Positions 25,112 through 34,497 of a DNA stretch of 64,000 nt are shown one piece after another. The position numbers and the translations under genes are program-made. Numbering within the stretch: the stretch's first letter is position 1; each line of letters opens with the position of its first letter. The stretch comes from Actinomycetota bacterium (GTDB lineage: Bacteria > Actinomycetota > Actinomycetes > Actinomycetales > Microbacteriaceae): NCBI GenBank assembly GCA_030838475.1, contig JAUZFP010000100.1:1-64000 (forward strand), read 5' to 3'. The notes under the pieces were generated by a model. It worked only from the letters and a program-made list of their open reading frames with translations. It searched no databases and had not been told where the DNA came from.

Positions 25112-27181
25112 ATGCCAGCAGGACATTCGGCGGCCGATCAGGCTGCCCGCTTCAAGCTTGAGGCTGAACAGGCCGAGTATGCGGCGCGCACGGCGCACGA
25201 GATGCATCGTCGCTATCTTGCCGCCGCCGCGACTGAGGCTCGCCTCGGTCGGATGCTGGAGCCGCTCGAGGAGCAGGGTTTCCACATCCTCGCCGACCGC
25301 CTCTGGCCGGGTTCGCGCAACGCCAATGTTGACTTCGTGATCGTTGGTCCGTCCGGCGTGATCATCCTCGACGCGAAGTCGTGGGGCGACGTGCACGTGC
25401 ACGACAACAAAGTTTTCCAGGGACAAACCGAGGTCACGGACCGGTTTGAGAACCTGAGTGGCCTCGCCGACCGTGCCCAGATCTCGCTCGCCGAGATTGG
25501 CATGGCTCCCGGCGAAATCCGCGTCGGCGCCGTCTTCATGGGTAAGAGCCGCCTCCACGGCTATGCCGGCGGCGTCGACCTTATTGGTGAGGATGGTGCG
25601 CTCGACTACATCCTCAATCGTGGTGCGCGGCTGCGTCCACTGGAGGTGGATGCGGCGCTCGGCGTCGTCGAGGACCTCTTCCGCCCGCAGCCGCCGGTCA
25701 CCACTCACACTGTCGAGCTGCTGCTACCGGATGTGATCATGCCGATCTCGGCGTCCGAGCCGGTCGTGTCGGTGCACGAGATCGAGCGGGCGCTGCTCGC
25801 ATCCATCGAGGCGCTGCCGATCGAGGACTGGATGGCGTTCCTGCACCCGGACCAGGCGAGGCTCGCGCGCCGTTCCTTCAACGGTCCGTCGCGCATCCGC
25901 GGTGCCGCCGGTACTGGCAAGACGGTCGTCGGCCTGCACCGCGCGGCCTACCTGGCGCGCAACCAGCAGGGCAAGGTTCTGGTCACGACGCTCGTTCGCA
26001 CGCTGCCGGTCGTGCTCTCCGCTCTGATGGAGCGGATGGCTCCGGACGTTGCGGACCGCGTCGAGTTCGTCGGCATCCACGCGTTTGCGAATGGTCTGCT
26101 TCGGGCTCGCGGCATCCCGGTGCACCTGAACGACCGTGCGGCCGACTACGCCTTCGACGCTGCCTGGGAGCAGGTGGGTGCGCACGGGATTCTGGGCGAC
26201 ATCGACCCGAACCAGCACTACTGGAAGGAGGAGGTGCTCAGCGTCATCAAGGGGCGCGGCCTCACTCGCTTCGAGCAGTACGCGGACCTGGCTCGTGCGG
26301 GACGTCGTCGTGGGCTGTCGCTGGAGAGCCGCAAGGCGGTGTGGGAGCTGTACGGCGAGTACAACGTGGGGCTGCGCGAGGCGGGCATCCACGATTTCGC
26401 CGACATCATTCTTCTGGCCGAGAAGTCGCTTCGCGCGAACCCGCTCGACGGGTACTCAGCTGTTATCGCCGATGAGGCGCAGGACCTGTCGTGCTCGATG
26501 ATCCGGATGCTGCACGCGATCGTCGGCGACCGCGCGGACGGCCTCAACCTGATCGGCGACGGCCAGCAGACGATCTACGCTGGCGGCTACACGCTCGCCG
26601 AGGCGGATGTCTCGATCCAGGGCCGTGGTGTGGTGATGACCACCAACTACCGGAACACGGTCGAGATCGCTGATTTCGCGGCGTCCATGGTTCTTGGTGA
26701 CGAGTTCATGGACATCGAGGGCACGACCTCGAAGCCGGATGTTGCTACTTCTGTTGTGCGGCACGGGATGCGCCCGCGCGTCTCGCGTTTCAACTCACAC
26801 AAGGGCCACGACCGTTCGCTGATCGCACAGGTGAAGTCGCTGATTTCGTCCGGGACGTCCGGTGGCGATATTGCCGTGCTAACGCAGACGAACTTCGTCG
26901 CCAAGGAAGTTCTCGAGGCGCTGTCGATTGCCGACATCCCCTCGATGAGCCTCACAGACTACGACGGCCGCACGACCTCCAAGGTCAAGGTCGGAACCAT
27001 CAAGCGCGCGAAGGGCCTCGAGTTCAAGCAGGTGCTCGTCGCTCGTGCCTCCGCCCAGCTGCTCGAAACGGCGTGGTCATCCACCGACGAGGCCGCCGCC
27101 GAGCGCCGCGAGCTGGACCGCCGCGAACTCTACGTCGCCATGACCCGTGCCCGCGATGGCGTTTGGGTCGGGGTGGCTTAG
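25112..27181 (+). CDS. NERD-domain UvrD/Rep-like helicase
   Basis: 689 residues. I start at the ATG at 25112, four bases after a GGGGGAA site; the track start at 24830 would read back through the antitoxin. An N-terminal helical segment is followed by a NERD nuclease-related domain (about 60-180; VDFVIVGPSGVIILDAKSW with the acidic-Lys core). A superfamily 1 helicase follows: Walker A GAAGTGKT at 264-271, Walker B with DEAQ near 454, motif V-like KRAKGLEF and motif VI YVAMTRARD at the C-terminus. Such fusions probably unwind and process DNA in repair or defence. It is the left edge of a defence-rich region, divergent from the toxin-antitoxin pair. Helicase assignment is firm; the role is inferred. 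Confidence 0.85.
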   Translation: MPAGHSAADQAARFKLEAEQAEYAARTAHEMHRRYLAAAATEARLGRMLEPLEEQGFHILADRLWPGSRNANVDFVIVGPSGVIILDAKSWGDVHVHDNKVFQGQTEVTDRFENLSGLADRAQISLAEIGMAPGEIRVGAVFMGKSRLHGYAGGVDLIGEDGALDYILNRGARLRPLEVDAALGVVEDLFRPQPPVTTHTVELLLPDVIMPISASEPVVSVHEIERALLASIEALPIEDWMAFLHPDQARLARRSFNGPSRIRGAAGTGKTVVGLHRAAYLARNQQGKVLVTTLVRTLPVVLSALMERMAPDVADRVEFVGIHAFANGLLRARGIPVHLNDRAADYAFDAAWEQVGAHGILGDIDPNQHYWKEEVLSVIKGRGLTRFEQYADLARAGRRRGLSLESRKAVWELYGEYNVGLREAGIHDFADIILLAEKSLRANPLDGYSAVIADEAQDLSCSMIRMLHAIVGDRADGLNLIGDGQQTIYAGGYTLAEADVSIQGRGVVMTTNYRNTVEIADFAASMVLGDEFMDIEGTTSKPDVATSVVRHGMRPRVSRFNSHKGHDRSLIAQVKSLISSGTSGGDIAVLTQTNFVAKEVLEALSIADIPSMSLTDYDGRTTSKVKVGTIKRAKGLEFKQVLVARASAQLLETAWSSTDEAAAERRELDRRELYVAMTRARDGVWVGVA

Positions 27182-27182
27182 C

Positions 27183-27268
27183 CGGTCCCTGAGCTCGCAC
27201 CGGTCCCTGAGCTTGTCGAACTGTTGTTCGTTGAGTAGCGCCGCGAAACGACGTGTATCGAAACCCCC
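27183..27268. repeat. Family C and family A repeats, abutting
   Basis: Two partial family C copies (GGTCCCTGAGCT) at 27183 and 27202 are followed by a family A copy at 27223-27268 (GTTCGTTGAGTAGC ... GTATCGAAACCCCC). They occupy the gap between the helicase gene and the DUF2510 gene. Confidence 0.75.
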
Positions 27269-27323
27269 ACGGTATGACTCAAGTCGCCGCAGATGACCTC
27301 ACCCCACGCGCTATCCTGACGCC

Positions 27324-27785
27324 ATGGCCGACGAGGAGCGCACCACCGGCTGGCACCCCGACCCTTCAAACCCTTCGGTAGAGCGCTGGTGGAACGGTAT
27401 CTCCTGGGGCGACCAAACCCGCGAGAGCAACGGGTCGCCGATTCCAACCGCGACTCCGACCACGGCTCCTCGCGTCATCGATCCGTACGCTCCTGTCGCA
27501 CGAACTCCCCCGCCGTCCACTCCCCCAGCCACAACTCGCGACGGCCAATTCCGCAACGTCAATCCCATCGGATATATCGGTGTCGCCCTCGGCTTCGTCT
27601 CGCTCCTCTTCAACGTGTTCTGTGTCCCGAGCTTCCTCGCTCTGATCTTTAGCGCGATCGGGATCGGGCGGGCGCAGGTGCTGCGGAGGTCTGGCCATCG
27701 AGTGACCGGCCTCGGCTGGTGCGTTGCTGGTCTCATCATGGGGATTGCGGAGACGCTCATCTACATCGGAGGAACAACTAGCTGA
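27324..27785 (+). CDS. DUF2510/DUF4190-type small membrane protein
   Basis: 153 residues. The N-terminus is a DUF2510 module (GWHPDPSNPSVERWWNGISW), common at the start of actinobacterial membrane proteins. A Thr/Pro-rich linker leads to two membrane helices (NPIGYIGVALGFVSLLFNVF and VAGLIMGIAETLIYI regions) like DUF4190. No catalytic motif. Role unknown; its codon use resembles the housekeeping flank more than the A/T-richer genes that follow. Confidence 0.8.
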   Translation: MADEERTTGWHPDPSNPSVERWWNGISWGDQTRESNGSPIPTATPTTAPRVIDPYAPVARTPPPSTPPATTRDGQFRNVNPIGYIGVALGFVSLLFNVFCVPSFLALIFSAIGIGRAQVLRRSGHRVTGLGWCVAGLIMGIAETLIYIGGTTS

Positions 27786-27848
27786 GACTGTTCGCTCCAA
27801 CTGTTCTCACGCACTAACCTGGCAGCTCACCGTTGAATGGAGCTGCCA

Positions 27849-28772
27849 ATGGCAATCGAATGGTCAATCGCAGTCGGCGAAACTCTCCTTCGGCGGGAGC
27901 TTCATGTCCTTTTCGGAGGCGGCAGGTACGGCGGTATTGAACCTTCCGCAAAATCGCCCAATGTGCTTCTTTTCACAAGTGCAACAGCGGGCGCTCAATT
28001 TGGCTACAACTTCGACGGTTGGCATTCCGACGGCACTTTTCACTACACAGGAGAGGGTCAGCTGGGTGATCAGCTGATGCTCAATGGCAACCGAGCTGTT
28101 CGCGACCATATCGATGAGGGTCGAGCGCTCCGATTGTTCGAGAAGGACGGCACCAACGTCATTTATGTAGGGGAATTCGAAATTCCCAACGAATCGTACG
28201 TGCTAATCGATGAGGCCCCCGACATCGAAAAACAGTCACTTCGATCGGTGTTCGTCTTCCGCTTGCGACCTGTTGGCGAGAGCTGGCGCGGCGACCTGCC
28301 GCACGCTCCCGAGGGCGAATTCGCGTCGTCGATTGCAATCGAAAAATCGAACGTCGAAAGTTATGTGCTGCAGCGGCAGACGCTCGAGCCGGTGACGGCA
28401 CTGCGTGCCGAGGCGGGCCTAGTCTCGCGTTACGTCACGTGGATCGAATCGAAATACAAAGTGACAACGCTGCGCCAAGCAATACCCACAGCCGCTGGGC
28501 ACCTTATGTACACCGACATATTCGTAAACGAGACGCGCGAGTTGATTGAGGCCAAGGCATCATCGTCGCGCGAACACATTCGCACTGCACTTGGCCAGGT
28601 ACTGGACTATGCGCGCTATGTACCGCACTCAAGCCTCGCCGTACTAACACCGACGCGACCCGCCGGCGAAATGGTGGAGCTTCTGGCGTCCCACGGAGTC
28701 GGGAGCACTTGGGAGCTTGATCGCAAGGGTCAGTTTGACGCGATCCGGGTCGCTGACGCTTGGACACAATAG
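27849..28772 (+). CDS. SRA-like domain (ScoMcrA type) nuclease, putative modification-dependent restriction enzyme
   Basis: 307 residues. The ATG at 27849 has GGAG six bases upstream and is preferred over 27837. The N-terminal half (to about 160) matches the ScoMcrA-like SRA pattern: GETLLRRELHVLFGG, FHYTGEGQLGDQ, GNRAVRDH, ALRLFEKD and YVGEFEI. SRA domains flip out modified cytosine, and the ScoMcrA family is linked to methylated and phosphorothioated DNA. The C-terminal half carries a PD-(D/E)XK-like core (DIFVNETRELIEAKAS, near 225-240) followed by an amphipathic helix, in place of the HNH of ScoMcrA. It is A/T-richer than the flanks and lies 188 bp upstream of jetA on the same strand. Recognition specificity is unknown. 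Confidence 0.65.
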   Translation: MAIEWSIAVGETLLRRELHVLFGGGRYGGIEPSAKSPNVLLFTSATAGAQFGYNFDGWHSDGTFHYTGEGQLGDQLMLNGNRAVRDHIDEGRALRLFEKDGTNVIYVGEFEIPNESYVLIDEAPDIEKQSLRSVFVFRLRPVGESWRGDLPHAPEGEFASSIAIEKSNVESYVLQRQTLEPVTALRAEAGLVSRYVTWIESKYKVTTLRQAIPTAAGHLMYTDIFVNETRELIEAKASSSREHIRTALGQVLDYARYVPHSSLAVLTPTRPAGEMVELLASHGVGSTWELDRKGQFDAIRVADAWTQ

Positions 28773-28960
28773 ACCGGCTCGATTCGATCGCGCTGTCAAG
28801 ATGCACAGCGAGGCGGCCACAGCGTTCGCGCCGATTGAAAGGGCCTATCCGTCCCGTTAGTGCCGAGGCCCCTGTTTGAGCGTCTGGGAAATGTCGGCGC
28901 GGTGGCCCAGTATTTAGACACACAACTACGACATCAGAGCGTGGGAAAGGCGACGGCCGG

Positions 28961-30409
28961 ATGAGTGTGCTCAGTGCTGCGCTGATTCTTCAGCGACTGC
29001 GTGGTGAGAGCGCGGCCTGGACGGTACTCAGATCAGAAAATGTCTCCGTCGCGGTCGCCGTCCTGGATGCGCATCTTGGCGGCGAGTCACGCCGTATCGA
29101 AGCCGCAGAGCTGATTGAGAAGGTCGATCAAGACCTTGGGATCCTTCGAGATCACGGCTTCGATCTACCTCGTACTGCCGCAGCGTATTGCGCCGAATGG
29201 CGGTCGTCAGGGATTTTGGTTATGCGTCCAGCGGAGGGTAACCGGTCCGAAACCTTCGAACTCTCGCCGGACGCCTATACGGCGATCCGCTTTCTTTCGG
29301 ACTTGGCTGAACCGCGTCAGACCGTTACAGAGTCCCGCTTCGCGACAATCACTGACCGCTTGGCAGTGTTGGCTAGTCAGACCGATCCGGACGCGTCTCG
29401 ACGGCTTGCCACGTTGAAGTCCGAGCGAAACAGGATCGATTTGGAAATCGCGCGTGTTGAGTCAGGCGAAGTAGCCGTTCTGGATGCAGCGTCGGCGCTA
29501 GAGCGTGCGCGCGACATTTTGAATCTCGCCGAGAGTCTTCCCGCCGACTTCGCCAGGGTGCGGGCAGAGATCGAGCGAATCAATCGACAGCTGCGAGAGC
29601 GCATTCTCGATACCGACGATGCGCAGAGCCACGTACTGGACGAAATTTTTCGAGGCGTTGACCTTCTGTCCGAATCTGACGCGGGGCGGAGTTTCGCCGG
29701 TTTTTATTCGCTTATTCTCGATGCGGAAACCAGCGCACTGTTCGACGAGAGCGTCGACTCGGTGCTCCAGCGCGATTTCGCCCAAGCCCTTTCGCCTACG
29801 CAGCGACGCTTCCTGAGACGTCTGCTTCGCACGCTTCAGACACAGAGCGCTGAGGTGCATGAAGTCATGACCGCGTTCGCACGAGGACTGCGACGGTTTG
29901 TGCAGAGTCAGGAATATCAGCAGGATCGCGTGATCAAGCGACTTCTTCGCGAGGCACTCGCAGAAGCGGTTCCCACCGCACATCGGCTAAGAACCTACGA
30001 TCCGATCGGCTACGAGTTGGAGCTCAGCTCGGTTCCAATGCGGTCGGTCGGCGGAGCGACATTGCATAATCCCGCGGATTTGGAGACGGTCGCAGACGTC
30101 ATGGTTGCAGGAGAGGAGGTGGTGGATTTCGAGTTGCTTAGGCGATTGGCACGTGCAACTGAGATCGACATGGTTGAACTGACGCGCAACATCAACGCGG
30201 CGATCGCCGAATCGGGATCACCGACGATTGGGGAGGTGCTGGACGCGTTCCCAGCGACTCAAGGTGTCGCGAGCGTCGTGGGACTCCTCGTCCTCGCCGA
30301 GAAACATGGCGTCCGCGAGCCCGACCGCGAAACCCTTCGCTGGGAATCCGGAAATGCGATTAGCCGCAGAGCGACCATCGAGATCCATCGGTTCACGAAG
30401 AAGGTATAG
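28961..30409 (+). CDS. jetA: Wadjet system protein JetA (DUF3375, MukF-like kleisin)
   Basis: 482 residues. JetA is the kleisin subunit of the Wadjet plasmid-defence complex, bridging the JetC ATPase heads and recruiting JetB. Evidence is the N-terminal winged-helix-like region (SVLSAALILQRLRGESAAW), the coiled coil in the middle (LKSERNRIDLEIARVESGE), and above all its place at the head of a four-gene jet operon with matching partners. The stop TAG is followed at once by the jetB start (TAG-ATG), indicating tight coupling. The 188-bp gap before it (28773-28960) shows no ORF and should contain the operon promoter. Composition is less G/C-rich than the flanks. Confidence 0.88.
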   Translation: MSVLSAALILQRLRGESAAWTVLRSENVSVAVAVLDAHLGGESRRIEAAELIEKVDQDLGILRDHGFDLPRTAAAYCAEWRSSGILVMRPAEGNRSETFELSPDAYTAIRFLSDLAEPRQTVTESRFATITDRLAVLASQTDPDASRRLATLKSERNRIDLEIARVESGEVAVLDAASALERARDILNLAESLPADFARVRAEIERINRQLRERILDTDDAQSHVLDEIFRGVDLLSESDAGRSFAGFYSLILDAETSALFDESVDSVLQRDFAQALSPTQRRFLRRLLRTLQTQSAEVHEVMTAFARGLRRFVQSQEYQQDRVIKRLLREALAEAVPTAHRLRTYDPIGYELELSSVPMRSVGGATLHNPADLETVADVMVAGEEVVDFELLRRLARATEIDMVELTRNINAAIAESGSPTIGEVLDAFPATQGVASVVGLLVLAEKHGVREPDRETLRWESGNAISRRATIEIHRFTKKV

Positions 30410-31150
30410 ATGAGCGACAGCATGGCGGCGGACTTCTACTCCGCTGAGAGTGACGAGGTTGCTCTGACGGGCGGCGACAATCTCAGTGAAGATCAACTGT
30501 GGTTGGGCGACACAGGCGTACTTGGGGACACTGCACGCCGCGCCCTGCTGGTGCTGGTTCGAGGACCGTACCTATCCTTCGCGAGACAGCCGCAACTTTG
30601 GTCAGCGCTCCTCGAAAACGAGTCTGCGGTGCGTTCACGATTGAGTGAGCTGTTTCTCGACCTCGTTGTTGACCTCACAAGTGAGATTGCCTTCGTTCGC
30701 AATGTCGATGCCCCCGGCCAGGATGTACCAAGAACAGTTCGGACTGTTTCGCTGACGTTCCTCGATTCCGCGATGCTGCTATTGCTAAGACAACTCTTAG
30801 TAGATAGCGATGGTCGAGAACGCGTCATCGTGGGCCGCGACGAGGTCTTCGAACAACTTGAGGTCTACAAGACCGCGGCGACATCGGATGACGCGTCGTT
30901 CCTGAAGCGGTTGAACGCGTCTTGGTCCAACATGAAGCGGTACGGGATCATCGGGGAAGCAGCCACCGAAGACCGCGTTGAAATCTCACCAGTCCTGCGG
31001 CTGGTGTTTGGGATCGAACAAATCCACGCCTTACGGGAAGAATACCGACGGATCGCATTGGGGCGAGGCACCGCCTCTGCCGGAGAAAATGAAGGCTCGG
31101 ACGATGACGGAGTCCAAGTAGATCCCTTCGACGTCGGGATCGGCGCGTGA
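30410..31150 (+). CDS. jetB: Wadjet system protein JetB (DUF4194, KITE/MukE-like)
   Basis: 246 residues. JetB is the small winged-helix (KITE-type) subunit that binds the JetA kleisin. The chain has the family pattern of an acidic N-terminus, a central LLVLVRGPYLSFARQPQLW and a region RVIVGRDEVFEQLEVYK, then a second winged-helix with a wing rich in basic residues (LKRLNASWSNMKRYGII). A Glu/Asp-rich tail ends the protein. It starts one base after jetA and its stop overlaps jetC as GTGA, so all three are co-translated. Confidence 0.88.
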   Translation: MSDSMAADFYSAESDEVALTGGDNLSEDQLWLGDTGVLGDTARRALLVLVRGPYLSFARQPQLWSALLENESAVRSRLSELFLDLVVDLTSEIAFVRNVDAPGQDVPRTVRTVSLTFLDSAMLLLLRQLLVDSDGRERVIVGRDEVFEQLEVYKTAATSDDASFLKRLNASWSNMKRYGIIGEAATEDRVEISPVLRLVFGIEQIHALREEYRRIALGRGTASAGENEGSDDDGVQVDPFDVGIGA

Positions 31151-34100
31151 AGACAGTTGACGAACTCGATCTGGGACTCGACGGCGCGGTGAATATCGCG
31201 AATCCGCATCCGCGACAATGGCGTCTGAACGCAGTGGAGCTCGTGAACTGGGGGACGTTCGACGGCCTCCATCGCGCCGACATCTCTCGGCAGGGTCATC
31301 TAATCACGGGGCATTCGGGATCCGGAAAGTCCTCACTCCTGGATGCCATCGCAACCGTTCTCACCCCACCCAAATGGCGGCGATTCAACGCGGCAGCCCA
31401 AGACTCGTCAAACATTCGTGACGACCGCTCACTTGTGAGTTACGTGCGCGGTGCGTGGCGCAGACAGACCGACGATGAAACCGGAGAGGCCGTTAGCCAA
31501 TACCTCCGTCCCGGCGCCACCTGGAGCGGCATCCTTCTCCGATACGAGGGAGCCGAAGGTGCCGAGCCCGTGAACCTCATCAGGCTGTTCCATATCCGGA
31601 AAAGCAGCAACTCCAGCGACGACCTGAGGGAACTCAACGTTATTCGCCGCGGGGACGTGCATCTCACTGACTTCACCGACTTCGTAAGGAACGGCATCGA
31701 AGTTCGGCAGATCAAGGCCCAATGGGATGACGCTGTTGTTACAGACCAGCACTCTGCCTTCTCCGCCCGGTTCCGCGGTCTCCTCGGCATTGCCAGCGAG
31801 AACGCACTACAACTTCTACACAAGACGCAGTCCGCGAAGAACCTCGGCAGTCTTGATCAACTATTTCGCAGTTTCATGCTCGAAGAGCCACGAACGTCGG
31901 CGCTTGCCGACACTGCTGTCACCCAGTTCGGCGAGTTATCCGAAGCCCATCGCCTGGTCGTAGAAGCCCGCAAGCAGGTGGAGTTGCTAGAGCAGCTTCG
32001 GCAACCGATCGCCGACTACCGCGGTGGGCTCGCTGCCCAACGCGCGGCCGAGAAACTCTCGGCGGCGCTATTTGACTACCGCGACATGCGGGCGCTGGAG
32101 CGAGACCGCAAGGAACGCGAGAGCCTGCGCGAACTTCAAGCCAAAGCTGATGAGGCAGTTCGAGAAGCTAGCGAACAAGCCAGCACTGCTCGAAATGAGC
32201 GCGTCACCGCCCAGCTTCGAATGCAGCAGGTCGGTGGGGACGCGCTTGAATCACAGCGACTTCTAGTTGAGCACGCCCGCGAGGAACTCCACCGCGTCTT
32301 CAGCCTCCGAACTCGAACCGCCATATCACTGAACGAAATCGGCGTGGCGATGCCGGAGTCAGCAGAACAACTCGAAGAACTACGATCAGCCGCCCGACGA
32401 GAACGCGACAATGTTGCCAGCTCGGATGCCTCTGCCAAGCAGGCACTGAATGATCTTCACCGCGAGCGCGTTACCGCACAAAACGAGGTCCGCAACCTGG
32501 AATCGGAACTGACCGAACTCCGGGCTCGACCTTCGAACATCGACCAGCGGCTTCTTCGTGCACGCGCACTCATCGCCACATCGGCCTCGATGGTCGAGTC
32601 CGCGCTCCCATTCGCCGGCGAACTGATGGATGTGGACCCCAAATTCGCGTCGTGGACTGGCGCGATCGAGCGAGTGCTCCGCCCGCTCGCGACAGTCCTA
32701 CTCGTGCCGGAGAGCCAAGTTGGCATCATCACTCGCATCGTGGACTCGTTGCATCTCGGCGCGCGCCTTGTCTATGAGGCCGTGCCTACCCGAAATCCGT
32801 CGCCACTTCCCACTCGATCGAACCGTTCACTGGTGAACCGAGTGATCGTTGAGGCCAGCCCGATGGGTGCATGGGTTGCTCGTCGACTTTCGGAGCGCTT
32901 CGATTTCGAATGCGTTGACAATACTGATGACCTCAGCACTGTTGACCGCGGCGTAACTGTGGCTGGGCAGGTAAAGCATTCGGCGCGGAGCTTCGAAAAG
33001 GATGACCGCTTCGCAGTAAATGACCGTGCCCGTTGGATTCTCGGCTCCGACAACGCGGGAAAGGTCGAGCACTACATGAGCGCGCTAGCGGCCGCCGAGC
33101 TGAGACTGCGAACCGCAGAGCATTCGCTGGACGAGGTCACCGGAGCTCAATCCGCTCGCCAGCGACGTACTTTAGTTCTCGAAAACCTTGACGCTCTGGT
33201 GTGGAGTGAGGTGAACGTGGATGCCGCATCGGCTGCGTTGCAGAGCGCGGAAGCGGTCTACCAAAAGCTCACTGAGGGGAACGTCGATCTCCAGAATGCG
33301 CGCGACTTCGCAGAACAGGCACGCACACGCGACGAGGAGGCCGTCGAGCATCAGAGCACGGTGCGGTCACAGTTTGACGCGTTGGTGGCGCGCTGCGTTG
33401 AACTCGACGACGCGATTTCGGACCGAGCAGCGCGTGAGCCGTTGTGGCACCTGGACGCTGAAACGGTGGGCGCTCTCGATCGCCTTTTTCGGTCGGTTGG
33501 TCGAAGCAACGCGCGGATCGAGGACAGCGCGGCAGAAGTTGCGACACGATTGGGTGCCGATGAGCGAGCGGGAAGCGAACAGGCCCAGACCGCGATTCGT
33601 CGATTCGAGTTCCTCGCTGGTGAGTTCCGTCGGTCGTGGGCCCTCGCCGCGGCTGATCTCAGCACCAGCATGGATGATGCCGACGGTTACGTGGCTCTGC
33701 TTACGCGGATCGTGTCGACCGGGCTGCCTGCCCATGAAGGACGATTCTTCGACTTGCTACGTGAACAAAGCCAGCAACTCACCGGTCAGCTACTGAGTGA
33801 AATTCGAGGTGCACCATCGCAAATCCGCGGCCGAATCGATCCAGTCAACGTCTCGTTGCGCCGTTCGCCGTTCGATGAGGGGCGATACCTGCAAATTCGG
33901 GTCAAGGACCGTCGCACAGAGGAGGTCAAGAAGTTCATGTCTGACCTGCAAAGCATCTCCGCTGGCGCCTGGGCCGACGACGACCGCGCATCCGCGGAAC
34001 ATCGCTTCGCACTTCTCCAGGACGTGATGCACAGGTTGGGCTCCGCGGAACATCGGCAGTGGCGGAATCGGTGCCTGGACACACGTGAGCACGTCACCTT

Positions 34101-34497
34101 CCTCGGTATCGAAGAGGACAGCGACGGACACGAAGTCAATGTCCACGACTCCAGCGCCGGACTTTCCGGAGGGCAGCGTCAGAAACTCGTCATCTTCTGC
34201 CTAGCCGCAGCACTGCGGTACCAACTCGCAGAAGACGAGGACGACATTCCGAACTATGGGACCATCGTGCTTGATGAGGCTTTCGACAAAGCCGACAGCG
34301 ATTTCACCCGGATGGCGATGGACGTGTTCCTCGAGTTCGGGTTCCACATGATCTTGGCGACACCGCTAAAGCTCCTGCAGACCCTCGAGGACTACGTCGG
34401 CGGAATTTCCTTCATCACCTGCAAGGACCACAACGACTCACATATCAGCGTGGTTCCCATCGAACTGGCTCCTCTGGCCGAACCGCGACGACCTTGA
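31147..34497 (+). CDS. jetC: Wadjet system SMC-like ATPase JetC
   Basis: 1116 residues. JetC is the MukB-like SMC motor that extrudes DNA loops. The Walker A motif GHSGSGKS is at 55-62. Two long antiparallel coiled coils surround a central hinge-like region of about 480-620. The ABC signature LSGGQRQK lies near 1005 and Walker B TIVLDEA near 1039, followed by the D-loop FDKADSD. Length and order match JetC proteins. The start overlaps the jetB stop (GTGA) and its own stop overlaps the jetD start (TTGA). No broken motif is seen, so the ATPase should be active. Confidence 0.92.
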   Translation: MKTVDELDLGLDGAVNIANPHPRQWRLNAVELVNWGTFDGLHRADISRQGHLITGHSGSGKSSLLDAIATVLTPPKWRRFNAAAQDSSNIRDDRSLVSYVRGAWRRQTDDETGEAVSQYLRPGATWSGILLRYEGAEGAEPVNLIRLFHIRKSSNSSDDLRELNVIRRGDVHLTDFTDFVRNGIEVRQIKAQWDDAVVTDQHSAFSARFRGLLGIASENALQLLHKTQSAKNLGSLDQLFRSFMLEEPRTSALADTAVTQFGELSEAHRLVVEARKQVELLEQLRQPIADYRGGLAAQRAAEKLSAALFDYRDMRALERDRKERESLRELQAKADEAVREASEQASTARNERVTAQLRMQQVGGDALESQRLLVEHAREELHRVFSLRTRTAISLNEIGVAMPESAEQLEELRSAARRERDNVASSDASAKQALNDLHRERVTAQNEVRNLESELTELRARPSNIDQRLLRARALIATSASMVESALPFAGELMDVDPKFASWTGAIERVLRPLATVLLVPESQVGIITRIVDSLHLGARLVYEAVPTRNPSPLPTRSNRSLVNRVIVEASPMGAWVARRLSERFDFECVDNTDDLSTVDRGVTVAGQVKHSARSFEKDDRFAVNDRARWILGSDNAGKVEHYMSALAAAELRLRTAEHSLDEVTGAQSARQRRTLVLENLDALVWSEVNVDAASAALQSAEAVYQKLTEGNVDLQNARDFAEQARTRDEEAVEHQSTVRSQFDALVARCVELDDAISDRAAREPLWHLDAETVGALDRLFRSVGRSNARIEDSAAEVATRLGADERAGSEQAQTAIRRFEFLAGEFRRSWALAAADLSTSMDDADGYVALLTRIVSTGLPAHEGRFFDLLREQSQQLTGQLLSEIRGAPSQIRGRIDPVNVSLRRSPFDEGRYLQIRVKDRRTEEVKKFMSDLQSISAGAWADDDRASAEHRFALLQDVMHRLGSAEHRQWRNRCLDTREHVTFLGIEEDSDGHEVNVHDSSAGLSGGQRQKLVIFCLAAALRYQLAEDEDDIPNYGTIVLDEAFDKADSDFTRMAMDVFLEFGFHMILATPLKLLQTLEDYVGGISFITCKDHNDSHISVVPIELAPLAEPRRP

